From the NCBI RefSeq assembly GCF_001411555.2, contig NC_049909.1:21996623-22060622 (forward strand): a stretch of DNA of 64,000 bases, given 5' to 3'. This document shows positions 59,759 to 64,000 of the stretch, piece after piece; within the stretch, counting starts at the first letter, position 1; every line of letters begins with the position of its first letter. The notes under the pieces were generated by a model. That model did no database searches. It had not been told where the DNA came from and worked only from the letters and a program-made list of their open reading frames with translations. This DNA is from Juglans regia (taxonomy: Eukaryota; Streptophyta; Magnoliopsida; Fagales; Juglandaceae). Both the position numbers and the translations under genes were made by a program.

Positions 59759-62286
59759 TCGACCAAATAAAATAACCGATTTCCCTCTCTTTGCAAGGTG
59801 CTGTCTTCAAAACCCACTTCTCAAATTCATCTAAATGTGTCTCATTTACCGACTTTTTAACGTTGTTTTCCCGCAAATCTCTACCTGTTTATTAAAATAC
59901 TTTCGCAGGGCTCTTCTATTGTCTACAAGGAGACCAAGGAAATTAGCTATGATGTCAATTGAGAATGTGGAGAGAGGGAATTTTCAGTCAATTTGGTCCG
60001 ATGGCATATTCCGCGGATAGAAAAAAATCTAAGCTCCTTTCAGGCTATTATTCTGTCCACGGTTTGTTTAGTTTCGCTCTACCTTTGTTGTGATGTTTGA
60101 GTGAGCTGTTACAGCTCGACTTCGTTTAAGCTTTGTTGGATTTCTGCGTGTTTCTGTTGTGAGAATCTATATGTCAAGCCGTCTGCTTTCACTTTCATTT
60201 CTATGAGTTTCATCTGGTGAAACATCAACCAGTTTGTTCTAATTGCTGGTGAAAGTTGAAACCAAATGCAGAATATGGCACTGTTTCGAACAATGGTCAA
60301 AAAACCCGGCAACACCAGTTCAAGTAATGTGTTTCTCTCACTTTCATCTCTCTTTTAAAAATGGTCACTTTGTTTAGTACATGAAAGCGATTTTTTTAAA
60401 AAAAAAAAAAAAATAATGGTGACTTGATTGTTTTGTTCCTTTAATACTTTACACCGAAACAGTTCGATTTGCCCCTCGAAGAACTTCCTTAAACCTGCAA
60501 GAAGAATTGAAAGACTATCTTATCTTTTACATCTCTTTCGTTGCTCAGATTTTGGGAGCACCAGACTAGAGGTCATTTTCCATGAACAGTAGATTGTTGT
60601 TAAGATAAGTAAATGTGTTTCTTCCACAATTCTCTCTCCTCCCATACTGAAAAGGAAATAATGGCAAATTTCTGTCTTTGAAGTGTCGTATTTTTGTGGA
60701 AATCTTTGCCTTTTCAGTATACATAAACTGACTCGATAAGCGTCTAGGACTGAAATTGCTAGACCTGAGTCATGGAAGGGAAGACAAAACGGGGATGAAT
60801 ATTGAGAACCCAATTAGTGCAACAGAGTAATAGATTTACAGGAGAATCTCTGGTCTGTGTATAGCTACTAGCTAGTTTTCTAAAAGCTGTTCTTAGGATG
60901 TGCAGCAGAAAAATAGATTTATCTCAGTTGTCAAGGTCACTTTGGCATTAACATCAGGTTAGGTTGGAATCTAAGATCATAGTCTACAATAATGAGGACG
61001 GTAGATAAATATGTGCAGCAGCTACAAGGAGTGGGGCTAACTGGATCCAGTACATCTGGAGGAGGAAGAAAAATATTTGTAGCGGCTACAAGGAGTGGGG
61101 CTAACTGGATTCAGTACATCTGCAGGAGGAACCATGAAAATGAAATTGATTGAACCCAATAAGCTCAACTATGGAAGAATGCACAGATGTATACTACCAA
61201 AAATGTCGTAGTTGGCCATCTGGCTTTGGTCCCCTACCCCCTTGAATCTCAGTGCCTAATAAAAATCTCTAGTCTAGCTTGGAATTTTCTTGGTTTCTTT
61301 AGGGGATTAGGAAAAGAGAAAAAGAAACCAGAAGTGCATGGCTTATGTATTGTTGATACTGCACTTAGAATACGGGTATCAATGGAAGGTGCTGTGGAAC
61401 CTTTAGTATTCAGGACGTTTAGTTGCCTACTGAATCTCTGTATTTAGATGAGAGCAATATAGTCATAAGTGCTGGTGTGGCTATGCTGAAGAATATTTAG
61501 ATTAGTGGGGGAAGAATGGTAGATGAGAAGAGGACAAGGAGAGGAGGTATATTCTTGTTGCATTTGAAATGCTTAAAAGCAAGCAAAGGAAGTATGTATT
61601 ATTGTAGGATTTAAAAAAAAAAAAAATTGTAGGATAGTGGTGATGGACGCATGAGTTGGATTATATTCTGTTGATTTCTGTTTTTATCAAGTGCGATGGG
61701 ATATAAAACTTGGAGCATATATGCCTCTGCACCATGGCTATGCTTCATTAATTGCTTACTCTCCAGCCATGACCATTTGGACCCCTCCCGCTAAAGGTCT
61801 GATTTTACTAGTCTTTCTAAGAAGCCTCCCTTTTGACTTCTATATTTGATAACCATCAACGAAACTTTTTTTTTTTCTTTCCATTGAAGAAAATTCAAAA
61901 ACTTGAGAAAAAAAAGGGTGAAAAAGTTATTTGAGTTGATTGGCAAATGAGGTACTGAGTATCATTTTCCATTAAAAAAACAAACAGATTCCTGATAATA
62001 GAGTTGAGAATTTTCCTTCACCAGATACAATACATCAGAATAGTTTATACATGCATTTTAATATGACCTATACATTGTATTTAAAGTAACGATGTTGACA
62101 ATCTAGAATATGAAGTCTGCTATCTTACCTTACCCACCAGGAGATATTCACCCTAAATCCGAACCGGCAAATTAAGAACACATACACAAGAACCATAACC
62201 AATTCGTGCCACTAATTGGTAAAGATGAAGGATGAGCTGGGTGCCTGAAAGTTCTTCAGAACAACATATGTTAATTCAAAGGCAGC
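59759..62286. other. Intergenic DNA between TCP and IQD genes
   Basis: The first part is probably the TCP 3' UTR. The genes are convergent, and the 3' UTR of the minus-strand IQD gene occupies the right end. No other gene recognised; A and T homopolymers occur near 60393 and 61613. Confidence 0.5.
61014..61132. repeat. Tandem duplication, 66-bp period
   Basis: CAGCTACAAGGAGTGGGGCTAACTGGATCCAGTACATCTGGAGGAGGA-like sequence begins near 61017 and recurs from about 61083 with three or four substitutions. Two copies only. Confidence 0.7.
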
Positions 62287-63806
62287 TTATCTTCCAGCCG
62301 TCGTCTGCACACTGTCTTTTGCTTTCGTGGTTCCTTTCCCATTCGAAATAGCGGGTTTAACTGAAACTGATAATTTTCTCTTTGGCTGCTTGGCCACATG
62401 ATATGATGTGCTTTGCTTGGTCTGCACTTTGTTTGAATCGGAAGAATGTGAATGAACCCGGACCTCCCAAGGGCGAGCAGCAATCCAGCGGTCCATCCAG
62501 CTCCAACCCCAGTTTTCCTTGCCAATGTTGTAAGAAGCCTGGCCAAGATATTGGCTGGAGTTGGCTCTCCACTGCAAATCACATTCATCCATAAATTCTC
62601 AATCGAATCAAGTAGTATTAGAAGTGAAGTGAGGATGGAAAAAGGTTGCATGGGTTGGCTGACCTGATGAGAGAATGCATATGCCATGGTTCGCTCACGC
62701 TTAATCGCTGCTACTTCTCGCTGTTGTATCCTGGAAAGGATTTCCTCCATGGTTTGAGAGCCACTGCACCATTCCACCTGTAAAAATTAACAATTGCTAA
62801 GCCAATGGCCATCCATCCCCAACGTTCAGGATCTGGTTGATTAGCCATTTTAAGGCACTTCAATTGCTTTTAAACGCTGCTTATGAGAGTATAAATAGAT
62901 AAATGAATAAGCAAAGAAAGTTTCTTTGGAAGCATGGAAAGTACTTCTCCAAAATCTTTATCGTATATAACCATGAGGCCATTACTTTCGATCAGAAGCT
63001 TTAGAGATTGCAGAGCTGCCAACATCTATTTAACATGTCTTGTCCAAAATATGATTCTGAATACTGGGTCCGACATGACAATCTAATTTTCTGTTCTATA
63101 GCAAAGAGAAGTTTAAGAAGTTGGCACTTGGATGTGCTTGAAAACAGCAAGGCAGGGCAACAACGGGATGATTGCAGCGTGAGAATGGACACTACAAGAA
63201 TGCACAGAACTGGTACGAACTGGAGGAAACTAGGAAAACCTCGTTAGGAAACTAGGAAGCGACGACGACCCAGGTTCTCTGAAGAATCCTTGGTGCACAA
63301 ACCCTATTGAAAACCTTTAGTTTAACTTCGATGTGTTCGGCTCTTAGTCCTAAACTTTGAATGGAGGAGTGCACTTAGTGATTCTTAGGACTACAAGCAC
63401 CAATTCGCAACAGAACCATCTCTGCTATAAAGATGACATAAGATGCACAATGTAGGAAGGTCAAAAGGTTTCCCAAGCGGTCAAACGCCGATGAAAGATC
63501 CTGGCAGTATAATACCCAACAAATAGGCAATAAAAGCAATGCTACCATGACAAGTAGAGACGGTCAGATTCACAGTACCTCTAGCTCATGAAGCTTAGCT
63601 TCAAGTTTTAACTGATTTTCCGATTTCTTTTGCCGAATTCGGCCTTCTTGTACCATACGGAGTCTGCGAGTTCTGATTTGGTCCTGTATTCTACACCATG
63701 AATGTGTATAGCTCAATGCAGTTGATGCTTGCTTCATGTAAGTGTGATCCTGAATAAGGCTCTGAAATCTCGCTGTATCCTTCAGCTGGCACAATTTTTT
63801 TCTTGC
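62287..63806 (-). CDS. IQ67-domain calmodulin-binding protein, C-terminal exons (partial)
   Basis: Three minus-strand exons: 63806-63579, 62777-62664 and 62571-62287 (stop TAA at 62289-62287), all GT-AG and phase 0, encoding the last 208 residues. The first starts ARKKLCQLKDTARFQSLIQD, the second half of an IQ67 domain. IQD genes have a conserved phase-0 intron within this domain, matching the acceptor at 63807. MKQASTALSYTHSWCRIQDQ, VEWCSGSQTMEEIL and NWGWSWMDRWIAARPWEVRV are typical of the IQD5-8 group. These proteins bind calmodulin and often decorate microtubules or the cell periphery. The N-terminal exons lie beyond the right edge. The tail after RPWEVRVH is short and Lys/Ser-rich. Confidence 0.88.
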
Positions 63807-63954
63807 CTGCATAAGTAGCAAGAAAGAAAATTATGACGATGAGACAAGTTCTCGATGAGTGGGACTTGACGAGCTCATGCCCAGATATGCAGGTACCATT
63901 ATACATGTTAAGATACTAAATAAATAATAAAATATATATATCTTCTTATCTGTT

Positions 63955-64000
63955 TAAATTTTTAGAATAAGTGATGATTTCACATGGTATCAGAGTAGAG
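63955..64000 (+). repeat. SINE-like repeat, cut by the window edge
   Basis: TTTTTAGAATAAGTGATGAT then CACATGGTATCAGAGTAGAG, matching the start of the copy at 51330-51425. It lies in an intron of the IQD gene. Confidence 0.5.

Overview
This looks like nuclear chromosomal DNA from a woody eudicot. Genes are intron-rich with GT-AG splice sites, intergenic DNA is AT-rich, and miniature inverted-repeat elements (MITEs), tRNA-related SINE-like repeats, LINE tails, hAT and CACTA transposons are frequent. Gene content (CRPK1-like kinase, UBA2-type RNA-binding protein, mitochondrial malate dehydrogenase, CIN-type TCP factor with a miR319 site, IQ67-domain protein) is ordinary for a flowering plant. 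A Fagales genome such as Juglandaceae is my guess from the look of the MITE families, not something the sequence proves.

Layout. 1-1.8 kb: AT-rich repeats. 1.9-5.7 kb: six-coding-exon receptor-like cytoplasmic kinase (+). 6.7-10.7 kb: a cluster of MITEs, a decayed homeodomain gene (+), a decayed ABCG half-transporter (-) and a foldback element with long inverted ends. 12.0-13.3 kb: intronless UBA2C-like RNA-binding protein (+), with a probable spliced 3' leader. 15.75-16.57 kb: small hAT-like element. 19.3-24.5 kb: an uncharacterised plant gene (+) carrying two frameshifts and a LINE tail in an intron. 26.1-29.6 kb: seven-exon mitochondrial malate dehydrogenase (+). 31.7-37.2 kb: decayed CACTA element (-) with a subterminal repeat array. 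37.54-43.64 kb: a whole hAT transposon with intact 12-bp terminal repeats and an identical 8-bp target duplication. 43.6-57.6 kb: about 14 kb without a recognisable gene, holding MITEs, SINE-like copies, AT microsatellites and a LINE nested in a MITE. 58.5-59.8 kb: CIN-type TCP4-like gene (+). 62.3-63.8 kb: last three visible exons of an IQD gene (-), running off the right edge.

The host genes are not functionally linked in any way the sequence shows. They are independent plant loci separated by transposon debris. I found no CRISPR array, operon-like cluster or convincing new molecular system. The most informative material is the transposon structure: the complete hAT with CCGACT-rich ends, the CACTA terminal array, the LINE-in-MITE nesting, and two neighbouring pseudogenes of unrelated families. 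All exon joins were worked out by hand from reading frame, GT-AG signals and remembered protein family patterns. No alignment or transcript evidence was available.
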